Part shown: positions 11,192 to 22,450 of the stretch, in pieces
Layout of the letters: each line of letters opens with the position of its first letter
Position numbering within the stretch: position 1 is the stretch's first letter
DNA from: Ilyonectria destructans
Lineage: Eukaryota; Ascomycota; Sordariomycetes; Hypocreales; Nectriaceae
Assembly: GCA_020740775.1 (NCBI GenBank)
Contig: JAHEWK010000013.1
Span: 1,488,001-1,552,000, forward strand
Direction of reading: 5' to 3'
Length of the DNA: 64,000 bases
Translations under genes and position numbers: made by a program
The notes under the pieces: generated by a model
The model's database searches: none
Told to the model about the DNA's origin: nothing
Seen by the model: the letters and a program-made list of their open reading frames with translations, nothing else

Positions 11192-12552
11192 TTTGATGGA
11201 GAAGTAGGATTTCTGAGACAGTAGGTTTGTAGAATATAGGGGAACTTATAAAGATATTGTTAAATGATTGTGAGACAGGAACATTCTTCACGAGAATCTC
11301 AGACTTTATGTATCGGATGCGGTTGAGACGCATTGTAGCCCGTAGCCGAGGTGTGTCACATTAGTAGTCGTGTGGCTAATCACGGAATCGAGACCTCCGC
11401 GACAAGACGTCAATCCCCATAACCTTATCTTAGTTTCTACGTCGTGTGGTGGCGGTCCAGACGCACTTAGTGTACGTATCAGGCTCTTGAAGAAGTTCAG
11501 GGTCTGTTTTAGGTTAGCTACATTGAGCCACCGTTCCAGTGAATGCACCATCGCCACTTCCACGATAGATTCGTTCTAGACTGTATTGCTGATAATTCTT
11601 AAAGCGCACTGGTAGACATTCAATGCAGTTTATTGATTGTTGAATTATTCTGTGTTCAGCCAAGAATGACTCAGTTGTTGCCCGGTGATTGGTGAGAATG
11701 CCAAGGGTGAGACAATCAATGCAGCGTGCCCTTGTCGGAATGCCATGTTTCCGATCTACTGTTGTCTCTCCCTCGCCACAATGACGAAAATGCAATATCA
11801 CATTTCTATAGAACCTGCTGTAGCCATTACCATAGTGTATTACCATAGTGATGAAATCATACCTAACCAATACCCGGTAATCCAGTGTTGTCTTTGACCT
11901 CATCTTGAGACAAGTTAACCGTTTTGAGACGGGTGAATTCCAACGCGCCACACTACCCATTCAGCCTCCCCACCCTGTGACATATTAGTAGCTGTCAATT
12001 GACCATGTGCCGGGAACGTTGACGATCTAAAAGCCAAGCTGAAAGAAGGTGGAGTTTGACAACGCTAATCTGGTATCTACACAACGGCGTCGATGAGGAT
12101 ACCTGGCTGCTTTGGCCAATGGTCTTGGCTCTCGCCAATCCGGACGGACGGTTGCCGCGTTAGATTTAGGCTTCCCCGTCGATTACTAGTCTGAGTATGG
12201 AAAATCTAGGCGAGGAGGAACGGTAAATAAACCTAGAATCGTACTACGTATTGCATTAACTACAACGAGAGCGTCTTCCGAAAGTCAACTCTTAGCTGAA
12301 TCTCGACGCGCGGCATTGCCTCGAAAGGCAGCATGTCAAAGAAGCGAATAACCTCACGTCATGTTAGATTCCTGGGTCTCGTCGATCACTTGAATCCAGT
12401 ACAGTGTCGACGTCGGATCTACGTTGTTTTGTGTTGATGCATCATCGAAGTTCGAGGTGATCGATGATCGGTCATCAGTGCATCTCCTTGTACGTGGCGA
12501 ATACGCTCTCGATTACGTAGCCATATTCTATCTCATACACTTTTTGTCTATC
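11192..12552. other. Intergenic 1.36 kb, no gene seen
   Basis: This is the promoter of the CAP gene on its left part and the 3' flank of the MATE gene on its right. The region is moderately AT-rich; minus-strand open frames near 11514-11960 have no domain or splice support. Confidence 0.55.
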
Positions 12553-14091
12553 CTACTCAATCCCCTCCGATTCTCTCTCTTTGGCCTCGTCTACGCAATC
12601 CTGCCAGTTTATCCATTTCATATACAAACATTCAATAACTGCAATCAACACCATGCCGCATCCAAGTCCAATCCAGATACCGTTAACCTTCAGATATGGG
12701 CTTCCAAGTTCCAACCAGATAGCCAAAGGAACGGCGCCGAGATAATTCACAGCCAGAACTACCCATGCAGCTACTGACTGTCGGCCGAGCCCCCGTAGCA
12801 TGGCATTGCACCCGGCGATGAGGGAATCGATAATCTGGAACGCAGCCACAGTGAACATGGCGTTTGTCGCTATCTCAACCACTTCTGGATCATTCGAGAA
12901 GAGAGAAGTTAGTTGATGACGGAAGAGGAAGATGACTAGTCCATCAAAGATGCCAACAACGAGAAAGACGATGGAATATAGTGCCGCTTCTCGGCGGGCC
13001 AGACGGAGAAGTCCTGCGCCGATGAAAGTCCCTAAACGTGTGCTTACAGCCACGCTGACTGAAAATGGAATGTGCCATGTGATGATTGAAATGGTGCTGA
13101 GAATCGTCTGCGCAGCGAGGTGGTTCGTGTCGATATACGACGTGCTAACCATGAGAATTTCAAATGCTCCCCACTCTGCCATATTCAGAGCTGTCCCAGC
13201 GGCCGAGAGGCTTATCAAGATGCCCCATGAGCTAAAGGCTTCTCGTGACCAGCCACCCCAGCACTTGAAAGACTCCGGAGCAAAGAAGATGATGTAAAGA
13301 AGCAAAAGCAATGGCCGGAGGTCGTTACACAGAGCTTGAGCCAGCGCAGCGCCAGGGAGACCCATGTCCAACTTGATCGTAAAGAGCCAGCTAAGCACAA
13401 CATTGAGCGGAGTGCATATGAGGAGCACTACAGTACCAGCTTTGAAATCCCCCTGGGCTTGGAGGAAACGTTTGCCTGCTTCGAAAAAGGCATATCCAGG
13501 AAGGCCAATGAGGCTGACTTGAAGAAACACGCCGGCGTTGACAGCCAATTGAGGCTGGTTGACAACGAGGGGCAAGATCCAAGGGGAACACATCCAAAAA
13601 ATCCCAATCGGGACCATGGTAACGGCCATCAATACGAGCATACGCTGAACGTACAGTCCCACATTGGTCAGGCGACCCGAACCATACGCCTGGGCACACA
13701 AGGTGTCGAGAGCGGTGGCCATACCTTCAATCATGGCGTAGCCGATAATGTTCATCGTCGTGAGGCCAATGCTTGCAGCACCGAGATCATCGGGACTGAG
13801 GTGTCCAGCCACAATGGTCGTGATGACAGTCGACGAGTATTGGAGGAGATATGTGATGATTAGAGGCACCGAGTATTGAAAGATGAGCCATACTTCCGAC
13901 CATACGCTGGTATGGCTGGCGATTTGTTGCTCATCGCATGCCTGTCGAAGTAGTGGTGATGACTCGTCTGGGGAACAATCTAGGGAATCGCCCGAGGAAT
14001 CATCCCGTTGATTGAGTCTAGCCTGCAAGGTCATGGTGTGGATTGAGCTAGTCGCGGCGTGAATGATGGTGAAGCCTTGATGGAATTTCAC
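12553..14091 (-). CDS. MATE family multidrug/toxin efflux transporter
   Basis: Uninterrupted frame of 512 residues. The start may instead be the second Met (codon at 14034, MTLQARLN), since the first 19 residues are unlike a transporter N-terminus. After an acidic hydrophilic N-terminus come about twelve membrane segments. They include FQYSVPLIITYLLQYSSTVITTIVAGHLS, GAASIGLTTMNIIGYAMIEGMATALDTLCAQAYG and, in the second half, WHIPFSVSVAVSTRLGTFIGAG. The ALDTLCAQAYGSG and VAVSTRLGTFIGAG segments are the paired signatures of the eukaryotic MATE fold. Family knowledge: proton- or sodium-coupled export of organic cations or metabolites at the plasma or vacuolar membrane. No partner genes adjoin it. 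Confidence 0.93.
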   Translation of the reverse strand: MKFHQGFTIIHAATSSIHTMTLQARLNQRDDSSGDSLDCSPDESSPLLRQACDEQQIASHTSVWSEVWLIFQYSVPLIITYLLQYSSTVITTIVAGHLSPDDLGAASIGLTTMNIIGYAMIEGMATALDTLCAQAYGSGRLTNVGLYVQRMLVLMAVTMVPIGIFWMCSPWILPLVVNQPQLAVNAGVFLQVSLIGLPGYAFFEAGKRFLQAQGDFKAGTVVLLICTPLNVVLSWLFTIKLDMGLPGAALAQALCNDLRPLLLLLYIIFFAPESFKCWGGWSREAFSSWGILISLSAAGTALNMAEWGAFEILMVSTSYIDTNHLAAQTILSTISIITWHIPFSVSVAVSTRLGTFIGAGLLRLARREAALYSIVFLVVGIFDGLVIFLFRHQLTSLFSNDPEVVEIATNAMFTVAAFQIIDSLIAGCNAMLRGLGRQSVAAWVVLAVNYLGAVPLAIWLELGSPYLKVNGIWIGLGCGMVLIAVIECLYMKWINWQDCVDEAKERESEGIE

Positions 14092-15135
14092 GCGGCAGGA
14101 TGGATATTTTCAGTCAGCGCCAATCAACTGATATGACTCAAGTTCATTTTTTGACGACCCACAACGGTATTACTTGCGATTGGCTAATATAGTCACGCTC
14201 TGATCCAGAATACGGTGAAGTAAATAGACCGAATAAGCCCAACAATACTTGGAATAAATAGAAGTAAATACCTAAAATGGTTCACGATCTTCTGGGAAGT
14301 TGGCATGTTACTGAGAAGGGATTAGATAATCTTACCAAAGGGTAGATGAACAAGAAGGCAAATGGCTACACCTGAATAATCCCCTTGGCAGAAATTAAAA
14401 TAAGTACAAGTAAATTCTAGAGAAATTGAAATAATCTTACCTAAAGTCATCCTCTTATTCATAAGGAATTTAGTTAATTCAGCGTGGTCGGACGATCCGC
14501 CACTGGCAGTCCAGTGAGAGGATGGAATAGGATGCTCACTTGCTGCTGCCAGCGTTGAAACACCCCAGCGATGAGATCCTTGCGATACTGCCTGGTGCAG
14601 ACAAGTCCGTGCAACTGACGATGCCTGCTATTGAGCTGTACAATGGTTAATGTCTATGCTGGTGCTATTACTCTCGCACCTTATTGGAATCGTGGGTTCA
14701 GAAATATGCCAGTCGACACGTTACTCACTCTAATGGACGAAGAGAGCTATGGGACGCTATGAATATCGGGCTGTCTGCTGACACTGGAGCAGGCATCACA
14801 ATTTTCCCAGTCCGCACTCCTAATGCACGACGGGCCCGTTTAGTTATAGTCCCCTAATTCATCCGAAGATTCCGTCCCACACTATCAAGGTCCGCCTGAA
14901 CAAGCTCTTAGAGTCGCTATCCCACGGGTTGATGTTAAGCTGTGGTATTCAACCAGCGAAGAGATAGCCAAGGCTGAGAGCCATTTTATAAGCGCAATGA
15001 AAATGTTATCATTGTTTGCCGGCATGTCTGTTCTGTGTTATTCTCGGCCATGCATCTGATCCCAAACTTTGCTCCTCCTTAGAGCCAAGCTCTCGCGGCA
15101 TAAATCTGTATATACTGCATACAATTGATAAGGAA
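14092..15135. other. Intergenic 1.0 kb with AT-rich island
   Basis: This contains the MATE promoter. 14210-14480 is TA-rich with repeated TAAATAGA / AGTAAATA-type words. Around 14841-14860 a lone TAGTTATAGTCCCCTAATTC resembles one degenerate unit of the dispersed AGCCCCTAA repeat seen elsewhere in the window. Confidence 0.5.
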
Positions 15136-15963
15136 CTACTGTCTGATCCTTACGCGAACCACCAATCCCCATCCCGTTTTGCTCTCCCAGATGCCGAATT
15201 CATTCTCCCGCCGAAATGTCACTTCCTCCGCCTTGACCGTCATCAAAACCTCGTCTTCCTCGTTTCGAGGTGCCCGAGGTGCTGGCGGTGGTGGAGGTGT
15301 TGACTCGGCCTTTCTGAACATGCCCCAACCACTCGACTTCTTGGGTTGAACTGGTGGAGCAACGGGTGGAGGTGCAGCTCTCCTCGGCCGATCTGGTTGT
15401 AGATACCTGGCCAGACGAGAAGCCATCTCGTCGTCACTCCACCAAAGGGATTCCCGGGAGGTACTGGAAGACGGTTCATCCCATCTTCCCCAGTCATCAA
15501 ACGCCCTCTGTTGGGGCGCTGCTGTGTATTTCTCCTCTTTGCGGTCTCCCTTTGTCTTGGTATTCTCACGAACCCGAACAACCTTGCGGGTCTGATCCTC
15601 ATCACTGAATATCCATTCCGTTCCCACTGAGCCTTCCGGGACCATGGTCATCTCCACTAACCTTGGAGGAGGATCCATGGCAGTGATTGTCTGGAGAAGC
15701 TCCTCGACATGAGGGACCAGAATGGCCAACGTCTCGCTATCCCGCTCATCGCGTTCCGATGTCCGGGCGGCTCGAGCTGACAAGATACGAGAAGGAAGGG
15801 TGCTAAGGTGGGAGGAGAAAAGTGAGGGGATCGCTTGTGATGAGGGGATTGTCTGTGGCGAGGGACTTGTGGGAGAATATGGCGGCGGCAAGTCCTCATC
15901 GAGGGTATCTTGGCTTTGTTTGGACATGGTGAATGAACTTGCAGAGTTGACTAAGATCGACAC
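15136..15963 (-). CDS. Proline/serine-rich protein of unknown function
   Basis: Open frame of 275 residues; the start is perhaps Met13 (MSKQSQDTLDEDLPPPYSP, codon at 15927). I do not recognise a named domain. It begins with a PPPYSP motif (PY-type, a possible WW-domain or Rsp5 ligand) and has a low-complexity N-terminus. A more ordered middle follows (LAILVPHVEELLQTITAMDPPPRLVEMTMVPEGSVG), then charged linkers and a proline cluster. The conserved-looking C-terminus contains MTVKAEEVTFRRENEFG. It is likely cytosolic, with no signal peptide or membrane segment. Compositionally it behaves like a real gene: the frame is open throughout and its minus-strand codons are GC3-rich. Confidence 0.65.
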   Translation of the reverse strand: MSILVNSASSFTMSKQSQDTLDEDLPPPYSPTSPSPQTIPSSQAIPSLFSSHLSTLPSRILSARAARTSERDERDSETLAILVPHVEELLQTITAMDPPPRLVEMTMVPEGSVGTEWIFSDEDQTRKVVRVRENTKTKGDRKEEKYTAAPQQRAFDDWGRWDEPSSSTSRESLWWSDDEMASRLARYLQPDRPRRAAPPPVAPPVQPKKSSGWGMFRKAESTPPPPPAPRAPRNEEDEVLMTVKAEEVTFRRENEFGIWESKTGWGLVVRVRIRQ

Positions 15964-16130
15964 TGAAGACTGAGACGCTCAAAGCACCGAACCATATGTC
16001 AGATGCAGAGTCACGCCTTGCCAAGGCATTCGGATCAGCCTCGTGATTGTCAATCAGTAGTTTTGTCGGCGCTTGGCGGCAAGGCAGTCCAATGATTAAG
16101 TGTAAAATGCTGCAGCCTTCCAGGTTGGGC

Positions 16131-16995
16131 GGGGTGGGGTGATGGTGAGGCTTTTGAGGAGGCGCAGCAGCTGAACCAAGTAATGTGACAATTCCACCCG
16201 AATGGCTTAGCGCGATTAGCATTAGGCTTTCAGTGAGGCAATGACATTGAAGACAGTAACTTTTTCGAGAGGAACAGCTTCCATTCTCAGTTTCGATGCA
16301 GTGGATGAATCACTGTAGCCAAGTTGATGCCAAGAATTCATCGTCTGTTGTCCAATCAAACTTCTCCTTATCTTACATGGGCTTTGCGTATGGGCTTCTG
16401 GCGCGCCCCGTCCCCCATGATATTCGTAGACGCGCTGCACGAGAGATGGCACATTTGGAGGGGCAACCGAACTTACTCCTCAATACGGAGTATTGGAACA
16501 CGGTTGAAAATCTACGAATGCCGGTGTCACGAATGAATACATTGGTGACATTGGAACCGACGTTTGGGGCCTTCGTCTTGAATCCGCTCCGATGCCTGGC
16601 ATGAAACATAGGCTTGACTTCGCGGACACTCTTTACCAAAAGCCAAAAGGCAGTCACACGCCCAAAGATCGGAATGGAGCCGCAATGGCCATAGGACCAT
16701 ACAGTTAGTTCACTTAACCCCTGAATATTAGCGCTTAGCCCCTAGTTTCTAGTGCACTCAGCCCTTGATCCCTAGGTAGGCTTGACGTTGCGAGCACTCA
16801 TTGGTACCAAGGCCAAATGAACGCACCATTTCACAGCTGTGTGTGAGTGCGGCTTTGACCTTCGGTGTTCCTTAGGCGGGGCCGGGTGATGGTGTGAGGC
16901 TGATGAGGCGCAGCAAAGATTATGACAATTTCCACCCGAATGGCTTGGCTGGAATTGGCGTTGGGCTCTCAGCGAGGCACTGACAAAGATGTAAA
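16131..16995. repeat. Two diverged direct copies of a ~120-bp segment
   Basis: 16131-16260 and 16870-16995 share the same order of words: GGCGGGG...GGGTGATGGTG, GAGGCGCAGCA, TGACAATT, CCACCCGAATGGCTT, TTAGGCTTTCAGTGAGGCA / TTGGGCTCTCAGCGAGGCA, then TGACA. By eye about three quarters of positions agree. A second pair, GGCTTGAC...GCACTC near 16613 and 16780, suggests that the duplicated segment is longer. No protein is encoded. Confidence 0.6.
16714..16776 (+). repeat. Dispersed ~21-bp repeat array, locus 1
   Basis: Three tandem degenerate units of 19-23 bp: TTAACCCCTGAATATTAGCGC, then TTAGCCCCTAG..., then TCAGCCCTTGATCCCTAGG. The shared core is AGCCCCTAATTTTTAGCGC. Confidence 0.7.
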
Positions 16996-18116
16996 CTCGC
17001 TAAATATTGTTTGAGTATGCAGATGGGGAAATCAACGCATGCACGTGGTCATTCATGATTTATGATTGCTGTGAAGCTCAGTGATGTGATGGTTCGGTCA
17101 AGCAGAGAGGATAGCCCGAGTATGACGCGCCAACCAACACAACACAACACGAGGAAGCCGCACTGTAGCAGGGCGCTGTCATCCTTGCATTACGGAGCGA
17201 CGATCCCCCATACTCAAACACCCAATGCATCCACTGCAATGCTGTCTCCATTCGGATCCCGGCACGCAATTACTAGCCAAGTGGTTGCGACAATATCCGT
17301 TGGAGGGAAGCATTGCGACGTGGGCAGGCGGGCGATTGGCCGTAGCGCTGTGGGGACGCCCGTCACAGGGCTGTGTGGAGGAGCAGAAGCCACTAATTCC
17401 GCTGATGAACCGCTAAAACAGCGGCTGTAACCTCCTCGCTAATATCCCCGACAGTATACCACTCAACAGTGTCTGGGCGTCAGGCCGCTAATCGCCGGCT
17501 TCTGCATGTGGATATTGCCGACAGCACTCTGCCTCATCGCATGTTGGTTGCAGCATCAAGGTTGATGATCCTCAAGGTTGGTGGCAAGTCACGAGTTCTT
17601 TCACAGCCTTGCGGGAGGATCACGAGATCTGGACATGCTTCTGGGGCGAGAGTAGGCCAGAGTATGACGCCCATTCAGGAACCCTTCTGGAAGAACTGGA
17701 ACAAACAATGCCGCAACTAGCATCTGAGCTCCAACACTGCCACCGCCGCCCGACCTTGGCGAGGCACAACTGTGACCCAACCACGCCCGAGGACCAATGA
17801 CTGTCAATAGCTGAATGACTGACAAGGTGTCGGAATGAATACCTTGCAAATGAATGCCTAGCACGGCCGCAGACCCGGTGCTGGTTGGGTACAACCGGGT
17901 GGTGGCTGATGCGCACATAAAGAGGCGCTGCCCTCCTCCGTTTCACCTGGCATACACTCTTCACCTCAAGTCATTGGTTCTTGAGCTCGACGATTCACTG
18001 TTATAAGAGCAATTCCTGGCTTCTTACTCTCAACTCCATCATCGATAGCCACTGATCTTAGTCACTGATCATCGACCACCTCCAATCTCTTACGACTACC
18101 ACTCACCACCGCCATC

Positions 18117-19753
18117 ATGACGTACAGAATCTCTGCCCCCGATGAGTACCTTGCCATTACTGGTATGGGCATCCCGACAGTCAAAATCACAAAAGCGACT
18201 TGGGTATGGCCACTCCAGCGATGCACCCGCTTTAGGTAAGCCCCACCTTTTCGGATCCGGTCCGGCCCCGCCCCCGGCCCCGGATTTCAAGTGCTCAACT
18301 AACACCCAACAGCGTCCAACCTCAGGATTATGCCATGGATTTGCAGGCCATGACCAAGGAAAAGCTCCAGTTTAGCTTGCCTGTGGTTTTCACCGTCGGC
18401 CCTGACGTTAACCAACGCGGCGCCAACACCCGTGATCCCGGAGATGACGACGATGTTGAGAACGCCGGGCACCGCGAGGACCGCGGCGACGCTCTCCTGA
18501 AGTATGCCATGCTTCTGGCTAACTCTGATAACAATGAGCGCTCAGACCAACGGGTTCACGTAGCAAATATTGTCAAGGGTATCATTGAGGGTGAAACTCG
18601 TGTCATCGTCTCCAGCATGACCATGGAGGAAATCTTCACCGAGCGCGAGGTCTTCAAGAAGCGCATCTTCCGCAACATTCAAGGCGAATTGGACCAGTTT
18701 GGTTTGAAGATCTGGAACAGCAATGTAAAGGAACTCAAGGACGCGCCCAACTCGAATTATTTTGAGTCGTTGTCTCGCAAGGCCCATGAGGGTGCCACCA
18801 ACCAGGCCCGTATCGATGTGGCCGAGGCTCAGCTCCGCGGTAACGTCGGAGAGTCCCAGCGCAAGGGTGAGCAGGAGCGAGAGATTGCCAAGATCAATGC
18901 CGAGACGGCAGTGGCAAAGACGGAGCGAGATATTGAGAGGGCTACGGCTGAGGCTCAACTCGACACCAAGCGCACTGCGCTTACACGAGATGTCGACATC
19001 GCCAAGATCACCGCCAAGCGTACTCTCGAGTCCAAGGACGAGGATCTCAAGAAAGAAGTCGAAATGAAGCGTGCTGGAGCCGAGATTGAGCGTCTGCGTG
19101 CTACCGATGTCGTCAAGGCCACCATCTCTCGCGAGAGCAAGCAGCAAGCCGCCGACGCCGCCGCGTACGCGGTCGAGGCCGACGCTCGCGCCAACCAGGA
19201 GGCCAGCCAGCGCATGGCCGATGCCGCCGCGTATCAGACCAAGATCTCTACCGAGGCCGAGGCCGAGGCTCATTTCCAGCAGACAACCAAGAACACCGAT
19301 GCCGCCACTTACAAGACGCGCAACGATGCTGAGGCCTGGAGCTTTGCCGCCCAGAAGCGCGCCGAGGCCGAGCTTGTCCAGAAGCTCAAGGAGGCTGAGG
19401 GTATCTCCGCCATGGCTGATGCCTATGGCAAGCTGTCCCAGGCCTTTGGCGGCCCCGCTGGTCTGCTGCAGTACATGATGATCGAGAAGGGTACCTACGT
19501 CGAGTTGGCCAAGGCCAATGCTACGGCCATCAAGGGCATGGAGCCCAAGATTAGCGTCTGGAACACGGGTAACCAGCAGGGTCAGGGCAGCGATGCGGCC
19601 GATACCATGCGCAATGTCTATCAGATGCTTCCCCCTCTGATGACTACTATCAACGAGCAGACCGGCATCACCCTGCCCGAGTGGCAGTTTGGTCGCCTCA
19701 ACGCCGGTGTGCAGGCTGTGAACCAGGAGAGCAAGGTTAACGGATCCAAGTAA
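18117..19753 (+). CDS. floA: Flotillin-like SPFH/band-7 membrane scaffold protein
   Basis: Exons 18117-18235 and 18313-19753 (77-nt intron with CTCAACTAACACCCAACAG 3' end); 519 residues. The N-terminus [20 protein letters not shown] is the start of fungal flotillins. The SPFH domain covers roughly residues 10-200, with [19 protein letters not shown] and [33 protein letters not shown] long charged coiled coil (about 215-400) rich in [19 protein letters not shown] follows, then the flotillin C-terminal [20 protein letters not shown]. Family knowledge: a peripheral inner-leaflet protein organising sterol-rich domains, in Aspergillus named FloA and tied to hyphal-tip polarity. Its long GC-rich frame casts a 243-codon open frame on the opposite strand, which is not a gene. 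Confidence 0.93.
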
Positions 19754-21372
19754 TGATTGACGGTCGGGGGTTTACTGATTATGCATTCGCTGCCATCTTT
19801 CCTTTGTACAATAGTTTGCACTAAGATACCATTTCATATTACAGAATGACATGAACTTTATAGAATTAACCTGAATTGTACCTTATTTTCTAAGCACTCA
19901 TTGCAATTTGTCAACAAGCCTCAATCCTAAAAATAATTAATAATAAGCCCAACATAGCAATTTGGATTGAACAAGACTTTTTTTAGTATGTATCTAGGTA
20001 TTCTAGAGTGCATATTCCATCTATTACACTCCACTAACAGCGGTCTGCGTTGTTAACCCCATTCACTTAAACAACATAAATCCGAGAATCGTGTGATTTC
20101 TACTTATAATCTTGGTACAAGTGACGGGTCGAATGCGTAATGAGCCCCAACGAGCTTGGAGAAGTTGAGAAGAGCCTCCCTAGAGGGCATGACGAATACT
20201 ACTACGCGTCGCGTTGCATAAATAAATTCTCGGAATAGCGGCGACATGGCAGTCAAATCTGAGCAAAGAACTTCGTTGCATCTCGAGTCTTAAACTTGCA
20301 CACGGCAGAGGCCGTCTCTATTTAGATTCTATCCATTGGCGAGTAGGTAAAGAGTAGCTAAGGTGAGTTCCTTCTATATTTATTTATAAAATTTAAAAAG
20401 TAGACATAGATTTGCTGTAACTATTTATTTATAATTCTTATATAACTACTTAATCTTTTTCTTAAGTAGAAGGAGCGACTCGTTGCGAAAGGTATTGCAA
20501 CCTGAGCGCAAGACTATTTGCACCCAGGTCAGGGTATTTTCATAGGCCCCTTTGCTTCCATTTATCTGCCTGCGAAGAGAGAGAAGATAAAGTATTAAAG
20601 CACCGTACAGCTGGAACAATTTTGGGGGCTTTCTTTATACAATACGTCAATGACTCCAACTATTCTACTACTAAAATCCTCTGCATCCGAGTTTGATCAG
20701 TCTCTTGACTTAAAACTCCCGCAAGTCTGATGGTCGATCCAGCTTGATGCCTGCGAAAGATGCGATGGCCACATCAATTAAAAATGAGTATCGCTATTCG
20801 CACACAGGTACAAGCTTCTTTTCTAAAGCATCAACTTGCCTAAGGTAAGTACCTATCTGCCTTATTTATAAGGTAGTCAGAGATAGTACTAAGTGCCTGC
20901 CTTTCTTATTAAATTAGACCTAATAAATAAAATAAAATATTATTACTATAAAGAATAAATACTAAATATTAATCTTTAGAAAAGTTATCTTTTAGACTGC
21001 TCTAGGAGGATATTTTATAATTATTAGTAGGATTAAGAATATAGTTATATATGCAAATAGCAATAAGTATGTATGCGAATAGCAATACTCCTAAAAATTG
21101 AGGGTTTGGAACCCTTCCCAACTTCCTTGCCTAGCGTCAACTTCCACTCGATGGTCAAAGGCTCCCAAAGGCACGGTAAGGCCACGGAGAATACGAAAGC
21201 CTCTCCACGGTCGAAGCATAATGATGTGGATGTGGAGGGCAGTCGACAGCTTTTGGAGCGTCCATCCATTCTTTGACGTGTTCGTAGGCCCCTTGACAAT
21301 ACCCATGAGGTGTCTCGATCTCCCCCAACTCTGGCAGCCAGAGCAGACTGAACATGTAGAAATAGGACCTAC

Positions 21373-21401
21373 GCTTAGCCCCTGATTTTTAGCGTTTCAG
21401 C
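21373..21401 (+). repeat. Dispersed ~21-bp repeat, locus 2
   Basis: One clear unit, CTTAGCCCCTGATTTTTAGC followed by GTTTCAGC, matches the shared core AGCCCCTAATTTTTAGCGC. Confidence 0.6.
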
Positions 21402-21639
21402 TCGGATGTCGGGGCTCTACGCTGTGCCAGGAGAAGGTTTTGGTCTCGAGCCTGCAGGTGGTAGAAGGCATCGTGATGGACCTGACTTTGCCTCTTCTGA
21501 AGAACAACTGGAGCACCAAGTCTACACACTATCTTCTCCTGATATTCAGTTCTACGAATACTGCCAAAATTGTCTCATCGAGCTATTTAGTGGAGAATTC
21601 ATGCAGGCCAGCATCTCGACAAAGCTAAAAGATTGTCTC

Positions 21640-21845
21640 AGACGTTGGGTATACTGAAGTGTCATCTGGCCGGACGACCCTCCCACGTCTGTCCCTTTTA
21701 CTTCCAAGACGAAGCACTCCCAGCACACCAACGTATCTTTAAGTATAATACGTTCTGGGCATTGTATCACATGGAGGTTCATCTAAGATCGCAGTCGGCA
21801 GTCGGAGAACAATGTGCAAAAATCTTGTCCGAACATATGCATTGA
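21640..21845 (+). pseudogene. Possible remnant of a zinc-finger-like coding sequence
   Basis: The plus-strand frame reading VCPFYFQDEALPAHQRIFKY then FWALYHMEVH is suggestive of the C-terminal finger region of fungal FluG/DUF3435-type proteins, with an incomplete Cys/His set. There is no start, no upstream continuation in frame, and AT-rich debris on both sides. This is a weak call. Confidence 0.2.
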
Positions 21846-22060
21846 AACATGCGAGGCAGGGTGAGAAAAGTGAACACCGAAAGATCAGATGGAAGAATAA
21901 GACTAAGAATAAAAATAAAGCCTAAGTCAGATAGTATAAGCTTTATCTTTAGTCTTTATTTTATTAATAATGGATTTATATAATATAAGTAAATGGGGTG
22001 AACAACGCAGATGGTCACAGTGGACGAAATCCCAAAACCCGTGACGCACCCTCAGTTCAG

Positions 22061-22128
22061 TCAGCCCCTAATTTCAGCGCATGTAGCCCCTCAGATTTAG
22101 CGCATAGACCCCTAAAATATTAGCGCTT
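22061..22128 (+). repeat. Dispersed ~21-bp repeat array, locus 3
   Basis: Three units in tandem: TCAGCCCCTAATTTCAGCGC, TAGCCCCTCAGATTTAGCGC and TAGACCCCTAAAATATTAGC followed by GCTT. This is the cleanest array in the window. Confidence 0.75.
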
Positions 22129-22450
22129 TCAGTGGGTATATTTAGTCCATCCCTTGTCCCAGATTTGGGAGGGGATCGCGACACTTCACGGGCATGGCCT
22201 AGTTGCCAACGAAAACGTCAAATAATTGATGCACGCTGTCTAAAAGCTATTGATTGCAATTTAGGTTAAATAAGATTGTCATTAGGTCGCCCGACCGAAC
22301 AGTCGGGTTTTCATTTCAGTGTACGAGTCTCACGTGACAAGTCTAAATGTTTAAGATTTATGCCACCCCCTGGCCTTAATCTATCGTCTATTTAAATCCG
22401 GTACTCTTACACCACCAACAACCCGTTTATCCCCGAATCATTAAGCAGGT

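Larger units (their letters stand above)
15964..18116. other. Intergenic 2.15 kb with internal duplication and flotillin promoter
   Basis: No gene is supported. It holds a diverged ~120-bp direct duplication (16131-16260 and 16870-16995), one array of the dispersed AGCCCCTAA repeat (16714-16776), and a C/T-rich leader before the flotillin ATG (17990-18116). Confidence 0.55.
19754..22450. other. Intergenic 2.7 kb of AT-rich, RIP-like debris
   Basis: 19850-19990, 20360-20480, 20820-21070 and 21890-21990 are strongly TA-rich, as expected of RIP-mutated transposon relics. Between them 21070-21850 keeps normal composition. Two arrays of the dispersed repeat lie at 21373-21401 and 22061-22128. No intact gene is visible. 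Confidence 0.6.

Noticed and set aside
15136..15399. Plus-strand frames near the 3' end of the proline-rich gene
   Set aside because: They are antisense shadows of the proline-rich C-terminus and show no independent support.
18542..19273. 243-codon open frame on the minus strand
   Set aside because: It lies fully inside the flotillin coding sequence; the GC-rich, Glu/Ala-rich codons of flotillin create the antisense frame.
22061..22128. Reading the CCCTAA words of the dispersed repeat as interstitial telomere sequence
   Set aside because: Telomere repeats have a 6-nt period; here the period is about 21 nt with a conserved TAGCGC end.
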